Source of the DNA: Zopfochytrium polystomum
Taxonomy: Eukaryota; Chytridiomycota; Chytridiomycetes; Chytridiales; Chytridiaceae
DNA length: 64,000 bases
Direction of reading: 5' to 3'
NCBI GenBank assembly: GCA_025765615.1
Contig: JAIVFJ010000026.1
Coordinates: 372,001-436,000, forward strand
This document shows positions 1-12,321 of this stretch, piece by piece. The notes beneath the pieces were generated by a model. It did not search any database and had not been told where the DNA came from. It was given only the letters and a program-made list of their open reading frames with translations. The position numbers were made by a program, and so were the translations under genes. Position 1 is the first letter of the stretch. Every line of letters starts with the position of its first letter.

Positions 1-2289
1 TACTGCAGCCTCATGAAGCCCGACTCAACTGGCTACCCCAAGCGATCAAAAATTGCTGACAAGCTCGTCTCTTGTCTCGACGAAAAAGTATTCAAGTGCT
101 ATTTTGCTGCATGTTTTGAAAAGGTGATGGGGGACCAGCTCAGCGAACCCCGTGAGATCCTTGAACTCCAGACCAACGATTCAACCCAGGAGGCTTTCTG
201 GAATGACGTTGAGAAAAGGATGGAAATGCTTAAACCACTCAAAGACGACGACCTGAAGCAGCGGCCGTTATTTGTTCAGAGCACCCGCAACAATCTCGAA
301 GTTGTGTTTGTTTTTGACGAGGCACGGTCCCTTCTCGAAATGCCACACAATCGATCTGATGGGAAAAGCCCGTTTTACTATATGCGACGGGCAGCACAAA
401 GTTTTGCAGATAATAGCCGGGCATTTATAATCTCTATGGACACCACATCAAGAATGTCCGACCTTGCACCAGTGAATCGCTTTGATCCAACTGAAAGACT
501 TGCAGTTCCTGGAGAAGACCAAAAGAAGAACTTCAGACCGCTGTTTTTATTTGGCAGTGTGGATGTTGGGTTATTCAGTTCGTATGGCTTGAAAGACACT
601 GATGCATTTTCCCCAAGAAAATATCTGTCTCATGGCCGTATTCTATGGAGAGCTTTAATTGATGCAAGTTTCACTGTGGAGAAAGTCCGTGAACTTGCAG
701 TGTCAAAACTTGCTGGAGGAGGACGAGCTAGCTATGATTCAACTCCAAAAATCACAGCAACAATGGCAGCAAGCTTCATTCGAGCACGTGTGCCCTACCT
801 TGTCTATCAGTCAGAACTTGCCTCTGAGCTTGTGGCGTCAAACATGTGGTGGTGTTTGTCCATTTCTGAGGAGCGTGACCACATGGTTGCAGGAATGCCA
901 TCAGAGCCAATACTCTCAGATGCTGCTGCGCTGTGGATGCACAATGCAGAAAACCGTGCTGAGATTTTAAAGTTATTTGCCTATTTATCCTCAAGATCAG
1001 CAATTGATGTTGGTCACGGTGGTGAGATTGTTGCACAACTCCTGCTCATTTTTGGGCGTGATGCGGCAGTGTGGAAGGGATGCGAAAATTTTGGTGAGGT
1101 TAGTATGATCGCACTTTCTTTTTTTGTTTCTTTCTACACACTGACTTGCTTAAAGGAAACAAAGTCAATCCTGGAGAAGGATCGAAATCCTCAAGTGATT
1201 TGCCCACATATTGCATATTTTGGCCTCATTGGCCTTGATGAATTTCTTCAGTCCACCTTGCAAGAGAGTGATGTGAGTATCATTCGTGAAGAAAGCAACA
1301 AGAGGAGCAACTTCATGCACCTTCCGGATCCTATGGCAGTTGGAAAGGTGTCATTCACCCACTTTGTGCGGCTTTTCGACATTATTAGGAATATGACTGA
1401 GTTGGCTTTGCTATTTGCCCGAGGAGCTGCAGTTTGGTGCAGAGTTGGCACAGAAGGGGTGGATTTGATCATTCCTGTTTTGATGCCCAATCGCAATAAC
1501 GAGTATGTTGTTCATGCCGACAACATGACGTACATTCTTGTGCAAGTCAAGAATTATGCGGACCGTGGCAAGGACAAGGATTTTCCTCGCTCTGCCACAA
1601 CTAAGAACTCTGCCCTCGCCTGTGATCTGGACACAGTCCCTCGCCATCAGTATTTGTCCCTATTCTTGAGTTTTGGCGGCAAGACAGCGGAGATGGACAT
1701 TCTGGAGCCGCATTATGAGCTTCCAGACTTGATGGAGAAGTTGCCGCCATCACCTACCATATCCAGCTATGTTGTTCCCAAGGATGGCCCCTATTCAGAT
1801 ACATACAGTATTCTGTGCGAACAGCTTTGCAAGGAAATTGCTGAGGAGCAGCGTCGCAAGGCCAAGGAAGCCGCATTGAAGCGTGCAGGCAAGAGAAAGC
1901 GAGACGCTGATGTTGGTGCTGACAATGCCCAAGTGTCCAACTGCATTTCACTCACTGAGGCGGTGCGACGCTTTCGCCAGTTGTCAGTTGCGGTGTTGGG
2001 GTTTAGCCAGGACCTTTACCCCTGCATCAGCCCTGCCACCTTGTCTCCTGAAGGCTCGAAAGGGCTGTCAGATGAAATCTTCATGCATTTGAAGAAATTG
2101 CTTCGTTCACCACTGAATCCCATCCACCGAGCAGCAGACCCCAAAGAAGTGGAGATTTTGAAGAGGATGGTTTACCCATCAAGCCTTGACATGCTCCGCG
2201 AGAGCGAGTCTGCTGCGTTCAAAAGTGGTGCGAAAGGGGCTCCACGTGATGAAAATTTTAGTGGAACAATTTCATCAGATATGGTTTAG
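1..2289 (+). CDS. CRN-like P-loop NTPase + PD-(D/E)XK nuclease, copy A (5' end outside window)
   Basis: The frame is already open at base 1 and matches copy B (46.5-49.7 kb) residue by residue from the first codons, so the N-terminus and the Walker A loop lie upstream of the window. Walker B is visible at about 290-330 (VVFVFDEARSLLE). The C-terminal third has a restriction-endonuclease-like core: RGAAVWCRVGTEGVDLIIPV followed by ILVQVKN (about 1420-1555), that is D...(Q)xK. This NTPase plus REase architecture is that of Crinkler (CRN/CR) effectors and kinetoplastid RHS proteins; this family assignment is from memory and needs a profile search. GT..AG boundaries at 1099-1155 mark a 57-nt intron which stays open in frame here, while the same intron in copy B contains a stop. 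The region ends in a lysine/arginine-rich stretch (about 1850-1905, KRAGKRKRD), a possible nuclear-localisation signal. AATAAA occurs at about 2448. Confidence 0.8.
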   Translation, partial: YCSLMKPDSTGYPKRSKIADKLVSCLDEKVFKCYFAACFEKVMGDQLSEPREILELQTNDSTQEAFWNDVEKRMEMLKPLKDDDLKQRPLFVQSTRNNLEVVFVFDEARSLLEMPHNRSDGKSPFYYMRRAAQSFADNSRAFIISMDTTSRMSDLAPVNRFDPTERLAVPGEDQKKNFRPLFLFGSVDVGLFSSYGLKDTDAFSPRKYLSHGRILWRALIDASFTVEKVRELAVSKLAGGGRASYDSTPKITATMAASFIRARVPYLVYQSELASELVASNMWWCLSISEERDHMVAGMPSEPILSDAAALWMHNAENRAEILKLFAYLSSRSAIDVGHGGEIVAQLLLIFGRDAAVWKGCENFGEVSMIALSFFVSFYTLTCLKETKSILEKDRNPQVICPHIAYFGLIGLDEFLQSTLQESDVSIIREESNKRSNFMHLPDPMAVGKVSFTHFVRLFDIIRNMTELALLFARGAAVWCRVGTEGVDLIIPVLMPNRNNEYVVHADNMTYILVQVKNYADRGKDKDFPRSATTKNSALACDLDTVPRHQYLSLFLSFGGKTAEMDILEPHYELPDLMEKLPPSPTISSYVVPKDGPYSDTYSILCEQLCKEIAEEQRRKAKEAALKRAGKRKRDADVGADNAQVSNCISLTEAVRRFRQLSVAVLGFSQDLYPCISPATLSPEGSKGLSDEIFMHLKKLLRSPLNPIHRAADPKEVEILKRMVYPSSLDMLRESESAAFKSGAKGAPRDENFSGTISSDMV

Positions 2290-4549
2290 TTGGTGAATTT
2301 TTAGTAGATGTCTTTTGACCCATAGAAGACCTCTACAATGCCATTGATAGTTTTACGGCAGGGTGTACATTTTAATTACTGGTATATTAAATGGAGTTCA
2401 AATCTTGAGAGAAAAGTTGCAAGCAAACAAAGAAAAGTTTTGGTAGCTAATAAAGAAAAATCTACCCTGAGTACCATCCCTGTTGGGGCATTTTGCCACA
2501 AATATCCTCTAAAATAAAGAAAAGAAGAAAAGAAGCACTGTGGCAACTTTTAATGGAAATGACAATGATGTTGGTGCATCGTGTGCAGTTTGTGGCTGTT
2601 ATGTTTTTTCATTTCTTTGTCATTACTTCACTGAAATAGTACTGCATGAGTCACAAACCACAAGTCACCACACGATATTGGGCTGAATGATTCTTTCAAG
2701 AAAAACGACCCGCAAACCATGTGTACAAAAGAAACACACATGACGACTGACCAACTGCGTAGGGATGGGGTGCCTGACAGGCCATACCCCACACCTGCCT
2801 AATTTATTACTTATTTTTGGCACTTGTAAATAGACGCATAGGGTGGGGTGACCAAAGTGGATGTTCAAAGTCAGGCAGGGGTTGACTAGTCATTTTCTCT
2901 ATCTCTGTTTTTCGAGCATTTTCCTGTTTCCTTTTTTCTTCAATCTGATTCTTGTCCAATTGGCACCAATCCAGAGTCCCTTCAAATCCATCTGGCTCAC
3001 AAGAGGGTAGCAAGAGATGATACACGCCTAGGTGGTTGCGCGGCCTCTTAGTGAGGTTCCTTTTATGGGATCGAGTCAGTTCCGCCAAACACCAGTGTTT
3101 CCTTTTTTTCTGTATGTCTGTCTATCTTCTCTCTCCTTGATCTGTCAGGGCGTTAGCCCCAAGCTTTGGTCAGCGCGAAAGCCCTGACCCAAGCAACTGC
3201 ATCGCTATGTGGCCTGCCACACTTTGTACATCATGGCTTGCCACCACCTAAATTGTGGCCTGCCACGCTACGAACATTTTGGCCTGCCACTATACGTTTA
3301 ATCCAGCAGCAGGTTGCCTGCGCGCTGGATTACCCATATCCAAGCGGGGCGAGGTTTAAGGCTTTGCCTCTAAATATCTTAATTAGTAAACATGTCGACT
3401 TTTGTTCGAGTTCGGCGCAATTCGACGAAATATTAGCATTTTATCAAATTCAGCAGCCGGAAAACTTGCATTGAGGTTCGAAAAATCGAATCAAATCTGG
3501 TCAGTTGGCGGTCTTGGAGGCGCCGAGCCCATCATTTTTGTTTGTTTTAATCTCGTTTGAAAGGTACTGCGATCTCGCTCTGTTCACCCCCAATACCATC
3601 AATTGGATCCGATTGTGAGGGACGAAGACAGCTGGGACAAATAGCTTTCCGAATTCAGCGTTCTGCGCCAGCACTACCACGGCGCGCCTTAGATTGAGCC
3701 TCAACCAAGTGACTGGTGCCTGCGGCACAGGCCAAAAGGGTACCTGGGAGGAGGTCGGGGCCGTGGATGTGTGGGCGGAAATACGAACGTGGAAGCGAGT
3801 CCATTCGTTTCCCACGCTCTTGCGAGGCCGCGAAGTGTTACAGTCCCTTTTCCCTTTCTTTTCACTCCAACTCTCTCTCTCTCCCTCTCTCTTTTTCTGT
3901 TCCTGCTGGCGTGTGGCTGCCCTTCCGAGCCCATCCATTCCCTTCACTTTGCATAGGACTTTTCATCGATTTGATAAGTGAGCAAGGTTGCTCACTGTGG
4001 CAAAGCGTTCTTTGACCTGTCATTAATTAAAGGTTTTCGCTTGGAAATAGCTGTCAATCACTTGTGCTGTTCTTTGATTTGATAACTGAGCAGATTTACT
4101 CACTGTCACAAAGGCCTTTCCCTTTAGACTGTAAGGTGTGCATCAACTGCACTGACCCTGCCTCTCGTGTGGTGCTGGGAGTGTAACTTTTCAAGGGAGA
4201 TCCCAATCTGATTTAAACTTCCATCGTCTCAGTTTTGTCAACCTGAGAAACCTTGCCGCCCGACTGTAATCCAGTCGCGTATTTCAGTTGACAGCAGTGC
4301 GCACGAAAACGCATCGCCCGGCTTTCGTGCACAACGCCCGGCGGTTGGGGGCAACAACGGCACTGAGTCCGACTTTCCGCCCCATCTCATTTTCAAAGGT
4401 TCTGCCAGACACTGACTGACATGGTGGGTGATGAGCTTGTTCCACATTACATCGTATCAATCAGAGATCTGTCGGGACCGATCCATACAGATTTTCCGTA
4501 ACACCGCCACCGATCGCCATAGTCTCAATAATGTTTTGTTATTTTCCAG
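2290..4549. other. Intergenic region between CRN-like copy A and VPS39
   Basis: I see no convincing gene here. It holds the AT-rich 3' flank of copy A, a short cluster of GGCCTGCCAC-type repeats at about 3206-3293, and a CT-rich tract at about 3868-3905 that could belong to the VPS39 promoter or leader. The first, very short VPS39 coding exon must lie in the last part of this stretch but I cannot place it. Confidence 0.5.
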
Positions 4550-7500
4550 GACGTCTTCTCAGTGCAGTGCCTTGTGGATTCGCTGCCTTTGAAAATTGAC
4601 GCTTTCGCAGCTAATGGTAGGAATGTTGTGCCCACTGACTTCTTTGTAATCCCTCTGTTGTTTAGAATCAAGGCTTCTGGTCAGCACGGCGGACGGCTCT
4701 GTCCTGCTTTATGGCATCCAGGAGACACCCGTATTCGGAATCCAACTGATTGAGAGTCGGAAAGGATTCGCCAAGAAACCAGTTTCGCAGCTGGAACTCG
4801 TACCTGAACTGGACCTTTTCTTGTGCCTGAGCGGTAGGATTCAACAAGCACAATACGCAGCCTCCCTCACACTTCTCGTTGCCTCTCTCTTTGTGTGCAG
4901 ACGGAAATGTCACAATCCACCAGCTCGGAACCTTTGCGACCGTTGGCCAGGTGCCTGTGAAGCCAGTGGTTTATTTGTCCCTGGAACCAACTGCCGTGCA
5001 CAGCCCATCTCCAACGGAGAATCGCAGCCATGCACCTCAAAGACAATTTGCCGTTGTAAATAGGCGAATCATGTCGATGTACAACCTCAACCTGGGTGGA
5101 GGGTTGAAAAAAATCAAAGTGCGTCTTCAGCATTTCACAAGGGTTGCAATCGCTTACCCGATTCGTATTGTCCAGGATGTAACACTTAATGACCGGCCGC
5201 GAACAATGCGGTGGCTGTCCACAGACCGCATTGCGTACGCGACGACCCGCGGGTACTACGCTGTGGACTTGACGACGGGGCAGAGTATCGAGTTGCTTTC
5301 CATAAGCAGCCTTCTGGGAACATTCACGGATATAGCTAACTTTTCCTCGGGGCCAAAGCTGACTATCACACCTCTTCCTGAAGGACGCCTTATGGTTTCC
5401 AAAGGACGTGAGTCGCCCTCATATTTGCTGGAAACAATGGAAGCTGCTAAACTATGCATATTCCAGATATGGGGGTGTTTGTCAATAGCGACGGATCAGC
5501 TTTGATAGAACGCGACCTAGAGTGGTCAGCAATCCCGGAGGAAGTTTGTGAGCTTCCTTCTTCCGTAATCATTCAATGAAATTCTAAGCACCTTGAAGAT
5601 TTCTCAGCTCCGTATGTTGTCGCACTCATGCCCCAGTATATCGAAATTCGCAGTTTAAATACGGGGGGCACCGTTCAGACGATTCATTTGCCCGACTGCA
5701 GGACAATGATAATGGGGGGACAGCTCATCCATGCATCAAATGCATCGGGATTTATTTGGCGCCTACTACCGTTCGATTTTGAAGACCAGGTCCGCATCAA
5801 CGCCATATCCCCACTAACACCCACCTGCAATTTATAAAGATAGAGCATCTTATTTCTTCCAATAAGTTCCAAGAGGCCCAACGACTGATTGAAGAATTGG
5901 AATTTTCGACAGATGATGATAAGGTACCAACTGGGACAGGAATTTGTTGGCACTCATCTTCAAATCAGCTTGCAAATATTATTCGAGTACGCGGTCTATT
6001 TGCCCACCATCTCTTCACAAACGAGCATAAGTACGAAGAAGCAATTTCACTCCTTGGAGAGCTGAAAGCATCTCCCGTTGACGTAATCAATCTTTATCCA
6101 CAATTTTCGCTGCTCGGCTCGAACGGAGATCCTCCAGTCACTGGTGAGGCTATTTTTTATTTTACTTATTGCACTGAACAAGACATTAACAAATGCAGAC
6201 TCCGTTGCGTTGAAGAGCTTGATGAGCTATTTGACCAGCCAGAGAAGTGTTCTGGCCAGGCTTCGAGACTTGCAAGCCACACAAACTCAAAGCCCTCCCC
6301 GTGCCAACCGCTCTATACTCTCCGTTTCAAACATTACGTCGTCAGTCTCAACAGCAACCTCCACACACGGTGGCGGAAGTGCAATTTCTGCATCAGCTTT
6401 ATCAGTTGATGGCAACGATGCCGTCACCACCTCTGATGACACCATGTTTCTGTCGGAAGTGGTCGACACTGTCCTTTTAAAGCTCTACTTAATCATGAGC
6501 CCAGCGCTTGTGGGAGCTTTGCTGCGCATTCAAAACTTTTGTAATGTGGACGAGTGCGAGGCTGCCCTGATAGCAAAGGGGGTATGAAAGTTCAATTTCT
6601 TTCATTTTGCTCGTGCAGCGACAGATGCCAACTCTTAATTTTTCTGTCTTTTTGTCTTTGTCTTGTAGCGGCAAAACGATCTGGTTGACCTTTACTATGG
6701 AAAGGGGTTGCATAGACGAGGCCTCGAAGGGTTGACAAAGTGAGTTTATTCAGCTGTTTACGGTCTAAGGTTACCCCTCACGCAGGGAACTCAAGAATGG
6801 CAACGTGAACGTTCGGACGGTGGTGAAGTACCTGTTGAAACTAGACATGCAGACTCACTTGGACATGATAATCGAGTTTGCAGAGCCTGTGATTGAACGA
6901 GATTTAGAAGCAGGACTTCAAGTAAGAATGAATTTCTTGCAAACAAAGCGCAGCCTTTTGACAGTGAGACCACCTAGATTTTCGTTCAACGCTACGATGA
7001 GGTAAGCTGGATTTCTCAACTCATCTACCTGTTGAGTTTATTCCGTTCCAGCTCCCACAAAAGTCGTATCAACGTATATTGGACTTCCTAGAGCGTCTCT
7101 CTCCTGTGCTGGAGCGGGGGTATTTGGAGCATATATTTGACGAACTACTGGACAGGTCACCCGAACTCCACGACCGGCTGGTGTTTAATTACCTCCGGGC
7201 AATCATGCTGCACCTCGCAAAGAGCAGCGATGGGTTGGATGTGGGAACTGGAAGTGACGACGAGGCAGTTCTAAGCGTGGCACGGCCTGACTCAGTTAGG
7301 TCGAAGCTGCGCAAATTTCTCGAAGAATCGACTTATTACCGTGCAGAGAGGATCCTTGCGCTTTTTCCAGAGGACGCGCTGCTCGAGGAGCGGGCGACAC
7401 TGCTGAGTCGGGTGGGTCGGCACCAGGAGGCACTCGAGATCTACGTGGACAGGTTGCATAACTTCGAGCTGGCGCAATCGTACTGTGATCGGCACTACTC

Positions 7501-7921
7501 GCCCTCGGATGCAGCGGCGGCAGACATATACTACCACCTGTTGGTGCTGTTTCTCGGAGCGCAGGGGCGCGGGGAGATGACTATGGAACAGGTACTGCAG
7601 TTCCTGGACCGTTCGGGGCGGCACGTGAATGGTCCAAAAGCGCTGTCTATCCTTCCAGGCACAACGGTGCTGTCGCGCCTGCTGACATTTGCAGGCAAGT
7701 CGCTGACAGAGCTACAGCGGATGCGGCACGAAGAGGAGTTTGTGTTGGGGCTGTCTCGAGCCGAGCGGCTGCAAGTGCGTGGACGGCTGGGCGAAGGCCA
7801 GAAGCGGAAGGTGTTTGTGGGCGAGGACCGTATGTGCTCGCGATGCCTTAAGCGTATTGGGAACAGCGTCTTTGCCACCTACCCAAGCGGGATGATTGTT
7901 CATGTTTTTTGCCAAACTTGA
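4550..7921 (+). CDS. VPS39: Vps39/Vam6-like HOPS complex subunit
   Basis: Vps39 is the HOPS tethering subunit that binds Rab7/Ypt7 on late endosomes and vacuoles. A spliced reading gives an N-terminal CNH-type beta-propeller (LPLKIDAFAAN, then LLVSTADGSVLLYGI, about 4570-4740; later PYVVALMPQYIEIRSLNTGG near 5610-5660). A long alpha-solenoid (clathrin-repeat-like) follows, and the C-terminus carries the Vps39-type zinc finger, CSRCLKRIGNSVFATYPSG with a final HVFC, at about 7830-7915. Good introns include 4617-4665, 4834-4900 and 5119-5175 (57 nt, open in frame); more follow at about 5408-5467, 5547-5607, 6145-6195, 6583-6668, 6740-6785 and 7002-7051. The initiator exon is not identified; the first certain coding bases follow the acceptor at 4549. 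All domains expected of the family are present and no frame break was seen, so the gene looks functional. It is unrelated to its CRN-like neighbour. Confidence 0.9.
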
Positions 7922-8592
7922 CTGAAGTAAATAGGGCGATTGGCAACTCACAAGCCTGTCAACCAATCGTACGTTCTGAAGGAGGTGGGGTAAATGCGAA
8001 ATGGAGGAGGGTAGGAAAGACAGTTAGACAACAGGGAGGATGTGAGGTTTTCGCTCACCTTTTCTTGGAACAGAAGCAACAACCTCTTTCACCTGTGAGC
8101 ATCTGTTTGGCAGCAATGCAGCGCCTATCTTGAACTGGTGGACGTAAGAACCCCCTTGCTATCTGTCATAAACTGCAAGAATCACTCCAATTTCCAAGGC
8201 ATTATCAAACAGTATTTGTGGCTGACCTGTTTTCATAATTGGGACCAATTTTACTACCTTTGCTTTCCTGTTTCCAATGCAACTTAGTTTTGCCAACTTC
8301 GTTTCTCTTTCGGTAACTCATGGAGACTGCTCAACGACCAAGGAATGAAGAGCCAGACAGACTGTTCATAACTCTTCATTTATTACTGCACTGATACAGA
8401 AGAGGATGGGGACTAAAGGCGTTTGTGGTGACTGCTCCAAGTCAAGGGGCTGATCTGTCATAGGTGGTCAAACCTCCGAGAAGAGCGCTTTTTACGGGGG
8501 CTGAAATGCGATTGCGGATTTTACTGCGGTGCTTTTTATGTGTTGTGGTGGCAGGGAGCAAAGGGAGGGCAGTGCGCTGGACGACCTTCGTT
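7922..8592. other. Intergenic, convergent 3' ends
   Basis: Converging 3' flanks of VPS39 (+) and the small gene on the minus strand. I see no coding potential, RNA gene or repeat worth naming. Confidence 0.5.
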
Positions 8593-9343
8593 TCATTCGA
8601 ACGTTGGACAGAACATATTTTCCTCAGACACAAATCTCGAGGACTCACTCTTCCTCTTGGATGCTTTAGGGCGTGGTCGAGCCACATCGGCCAGATAGCT
8701 GCGAATCCAATTATCCACAATAAACTGCATCATCTCGACAGGTACTTTCTCCGTGGCTGCCATGCACAATCCTGGAAAAATCTTACCTGACAACCCAAGT
8801 TGCCTAACATTGGCACAGCGCGCAGCACACAAAAACGAACGTCGACCGTTGCAGATGGGTGATTAACGAGCTCGAGACACAGACGAACTTCTGCGCGCAC
8901 AGCACACGTGCTCGGGCTATGAGCGATTGTATCCTTGTCTTGGCCCCGCTCAGCGTAATCCCAGTCTACTTGGGCTTTGAACTTCTCTTCATCCATGTAC
9001 CTTCGCACGGCTTGTTCCATTGAAATTGCGTTCACCGTAACTGACTGGGGTGGTGGAATCTTCACGCTGGTGTCGTCGAATCCTTCAAACAGGCATGAAT
9101 GTCTCTGGGAGTGCACCATGTCCTGTGTGTACCGATGGATTCGACAGCACATTGCAAGCTTTGCCGCCCTTCGATAAATTTTGAAGGGATCGGCATTTTT
9201 CGGCCTCTTGCGAGCAAATAAGACGCAAGCCCGAACGACAGTTATTGGATCACTGTCAATGCCACCTGAAGTGATGGGGAAGCACGGGTACTTACGATGG
9301 TGGGAGGCGGATGGTGATCGTGGTTGCAGAACTTGTCGGCCAT
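8593..9343 (-). CDS. Unrecognised protein of about 202 aa, three exons
   Basis: I do not recognise this protein. Three exons join cleanly: 9343-9296, 9206-8787 and 8733-8593 (609 nt, 203 codons with stop), separated by introns of 89 nt (9207-9295) and 53 nt (8734-8786) with GTAAGT/GTAAGA donors. The product starts MADKFCNHDHH, has a basic cysteine-containing segment (RRAAKLAMCCRIHRYTQDMV), a central acidic/helical part and a lysine/serine-rich C-terminal tail (ARPRPKASKRKSESSRF). No signal peptide or membrane segment is evident. Its start codon is only 21 bp from the PSMD5-like start on the other strand, so the two genes should share a promoter or have overlapping leaders. A start further in (Met at 9152) is possible. 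Confidence 0.5.
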
Positions 9344-9364
9344 GTCATCAAAATCACTCTGTCC

Positions 9365-11377
9365 ATGCCACAACACACGCAGCCCACCACGCAGTCCCTA
9401 GCAGCAGTCTTGCGCCTCGCCGGCTCACCGCCCACTCCCCACGCCGACGAAGCCCTCAACGATGCCTTGTCGTCCATCTCGATTGCCCTATCATCCGCTT
9501 CAGGTGTCAGCATTCATCCCCACGGCTCCTCCATCAATCGATTCCCCAAATTCCCAGCAGCACCCCAACAGCACCCCAACAGCAACTAACCGTCATTTCC
9601 CCATACGCTGTGCTGCGCGACGTTGCGTAATAGACCCCTCGGAAACGGTACGATGGCTTTCATCCCACGACATTGTGCTGGACGATCTCGTCAACGTCCT
9701 GCAAACTGCCTCAACTGGCCGCACACTGGATCTCGCGTGTCGGTGCATCGAGCTGGTTTCCCCTGCTATGGGATTCGCTTCCATCGCAAGCACACAAATG
9801 GTGAGAGGAAACAACCCTTTCGCGAAACGGCATATCTTTCCGGGCTTGCTTCATGTTGACTCTTCGCTTTTTCCGTCCGCAAGCCATTGCTCATGGCGGG
9901 GCTAGGAAATGATGAGCCACGCGTCCAAAAGCTTGTGCTGAGAATATGTGGGCTGGCCGCAGATTCCGCCGTTCCACAGTATGTAAGTCAGTCAGTCTTT
10001 TTCTGTTTGCTCTGTCCAGCATTAATCTATTGTTGGGGCTAGATTTCCTCGCCCGCGTTCCTCGCCTCAATCCGCTGCCTCGCCTCCCCGAATCTTGATA
10101 TAGCGCAAACGTCTCTGGACCTGCTTGTCCGCATCACCACCCCGCAAAATGCACTGACGGGCATTTTTTCTCCAGCCGCTTTATCGATCCTTCGGAACCT
10201 CTTGGATGTGAACGAGACAGTTCGCTTTCGAGTCTTTGAGCTTGTCGTGCGAGTAGGGACAATGGACGGTGGAGCCATGTTCGACCACATCCAAGAGGCA
10301 GAGTTGCTGACGGAAATACTGGATGACTTGGACAGCGACGACGTGCTCTGCCGATTAAACGCGATCGAGTTGTTTGTTAAAGTAGGCTTCGTGTGACTTG
10401 GTAGAGATACGTACAATCCTTAACCTGCATTCCTCCAGCTCCTGGATTATTCAGCCACACTAGCCTTTTTCACCAAACTCAAAATCCTGGATAAAATCGT
10501 TTCGTTCCTCGATACCCCTCCACCAGACGTTTCGATTGACGACCTTCTGACTCGTGCAGCATGCCTGAAATTCTTCTGCTCGTTTGCCAAAAAGCGGCCA
10601 CAGGACCTGATCGAGCTGGAACGCGCTACTGGTCTCTTGTCCGTTTTGCAGATTCACTTAAACGCCTTCGAAGACCGCTCAGACATCCTCGACCCAACCC
10701 TCGTTGCGATCGGGAATATAGGCGGATGCCCCGATGGACTGCAGCTTCTTTTGGGTGCTGATGCGGATGGGGTCGATACCTGCAGGCAGACAGGAGCCGC
10801 TCTTGTGGACGCCTTGGTCCAGGTCGCGCGGTCGTCGGGCGGTTCCTCTCCGCTCGTTGCGGTCCAGTCCCTGTCGTGCATCTTCGAGAGCTGTCCTCTG
10901 GACGGGTCCGTTAAAGGCGGCGCCGAAGCTTGTGAAAAGTGGTTTGGAGAGTGGGGCGGATGGCGGCAAGCGCGAACGTGCGTGCGGAGCCCGTTTGACG
11001 AAATCCGCGTGGCGGCATACGCCGTCATGTGCGGGGCCGTGCGGTTCGAATGGGGCGTCAGGCTTCTCGGGAACGAGGGCGAGGTGCTGGACTTCTTGCT
11101 GGATCGGGCTACCGAGAAGACGAGGGTTGGAAAGGTTTGTGCTTTACGTTTTTTTTTTGTAGGCTGTTTTGGGGGGTGCTTTCTCTTGAAGTGAAATCGC
11201 TTATGAGATGCTTGCGTAAATTAGGAATGGCGGTTTTCGGTGATGGATGCCGTCATTCGGAACCCCAAGGCAAAGGATACCTTGTCCGAGGTTGTGTTTA
11301 GGCGAATTGCGACTTATGTCAGAGAGGGCCCGTTCTATAGCTCTTTGGATCCTGTCGTCGCGACAGACATGCAATAA
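9365..11377 (+). CDS. PSMD5: PSMD5/S5b-like 26S proteasome assembly chaperone
   Basis: PSMD5 (S5b) is a HEAT/ARM-like solenoid chaperone that helps assemble the base of the proteasome regulatory particle. Spliced exons read DPSETVRWLSSHDIV (about 9630-9680), ASPNLDIAQTSLDLLVRIT (about 10085-10140), VNETVRFRVFELVVRVGTMD (about 10208-10265), then a long helical exon with DPTLVAIGNIGGCPDGLQLL (about 10690-10750). The C-terminal exon NPKAKDTLSEVVFRRIATY-REGPFY (about 11258-11336) is the family's conserved end. Introns start at about 9500 (acceptor 9631, with CTAAC nearby), 9799, 9983, 10384 and 11134. The chosen ATG at 9365 is the first in frame. The stop codon TAA lies inside an AATAAA hexamer (11373-11378). 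It runs divergently from the 8.6-9.3 kb gene. Confidence 0.8.
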
Positions 11378-12321
11378 ATGTTGCGCCCGGCGTTTCTGGC
11401 CCAGCGTCAAGTAGACGGAAGGGCAGATACCAATATTCTACGATGCGTGGGAGGCGGGTGTGTTTCAGCGCACAGTGCAGTCAGTTGCTATGCAGCTGAG
11501 CATATTCCTTTGACACTGCAGGCTGCCTCAGATGCTTGCTTCTGATCCCTCGTGTCGCGTGGCCGTCTTAGTTGGAGCACATGTCCCGCCCTTGCAGTTA
11601 GCTGTTCTTCGATGGGGGCTTTTTGCGTTGAAAGAACCGCGGGTCTTTGCCACAATGCGAGGGCCGTTTCACGGCGTTGGGGGATGTTTTTTTATTTTTC
11701 TTTTTTTTCTTTGAAATTTCTCAGTAGCGCGGTCCGCGACGGGTGCACAATATGCATGAGAAGAGCGAGGGGAAAAACTGGGGGAAATCAGGTGCGAATC
11801 GAAAGCAAGAGAGCAAGGGTCAACAGCGAGACCAACGAGAGCGGGGGCATGGCTGAGTGGAGTGAAAAGTAGGACAAAAAGAGATATCAAAAGAATACAC
11901 AGGAAAAGGAATGGGGAGATTAAGAGGGTACAACTCAGATTGCAACGATAAAGAACAAAGAAATAATTGGGAGAAACAAGGCAATGGCTAAGCGAAGGGA
12001 GGATGCGTTGACAGACAGTGGTAGGAAGAGCAAATCAATAAAACTACGAATGAGCATAAAAAAAAACACACAAGAATTCAAATCAAAACGAGACAGGGTT
12101 ATCATTCAAGGCGTGCGGGCCGGTCGGAAGGGGTATCCTCACGGCCTTTGAGAAACAGAATTGATAGGGTACAATGATGTGCAAGATACGGACAAGATTA
12201 GCATCATGATGCAGAGGAAATAACTCGGTCGAGTCGACACACTTTCACCAAACGGCCCACACTGCGTATGTACACGCCTGCAATTATTTTTTGCGACCCT
12301 TCATTACCGCCAAGTTACTCT
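11378..12321. other. Intergenic, convergent 3' ends
   Basis: 3' flanks of the PSMD5-like gene (+) and the GATA gene (-). The part at 11860-12100 is A-rich on the plus strand, as expected for the far 3' region of the minus-strand gene. No gene is supported. Confidence 0.45.
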
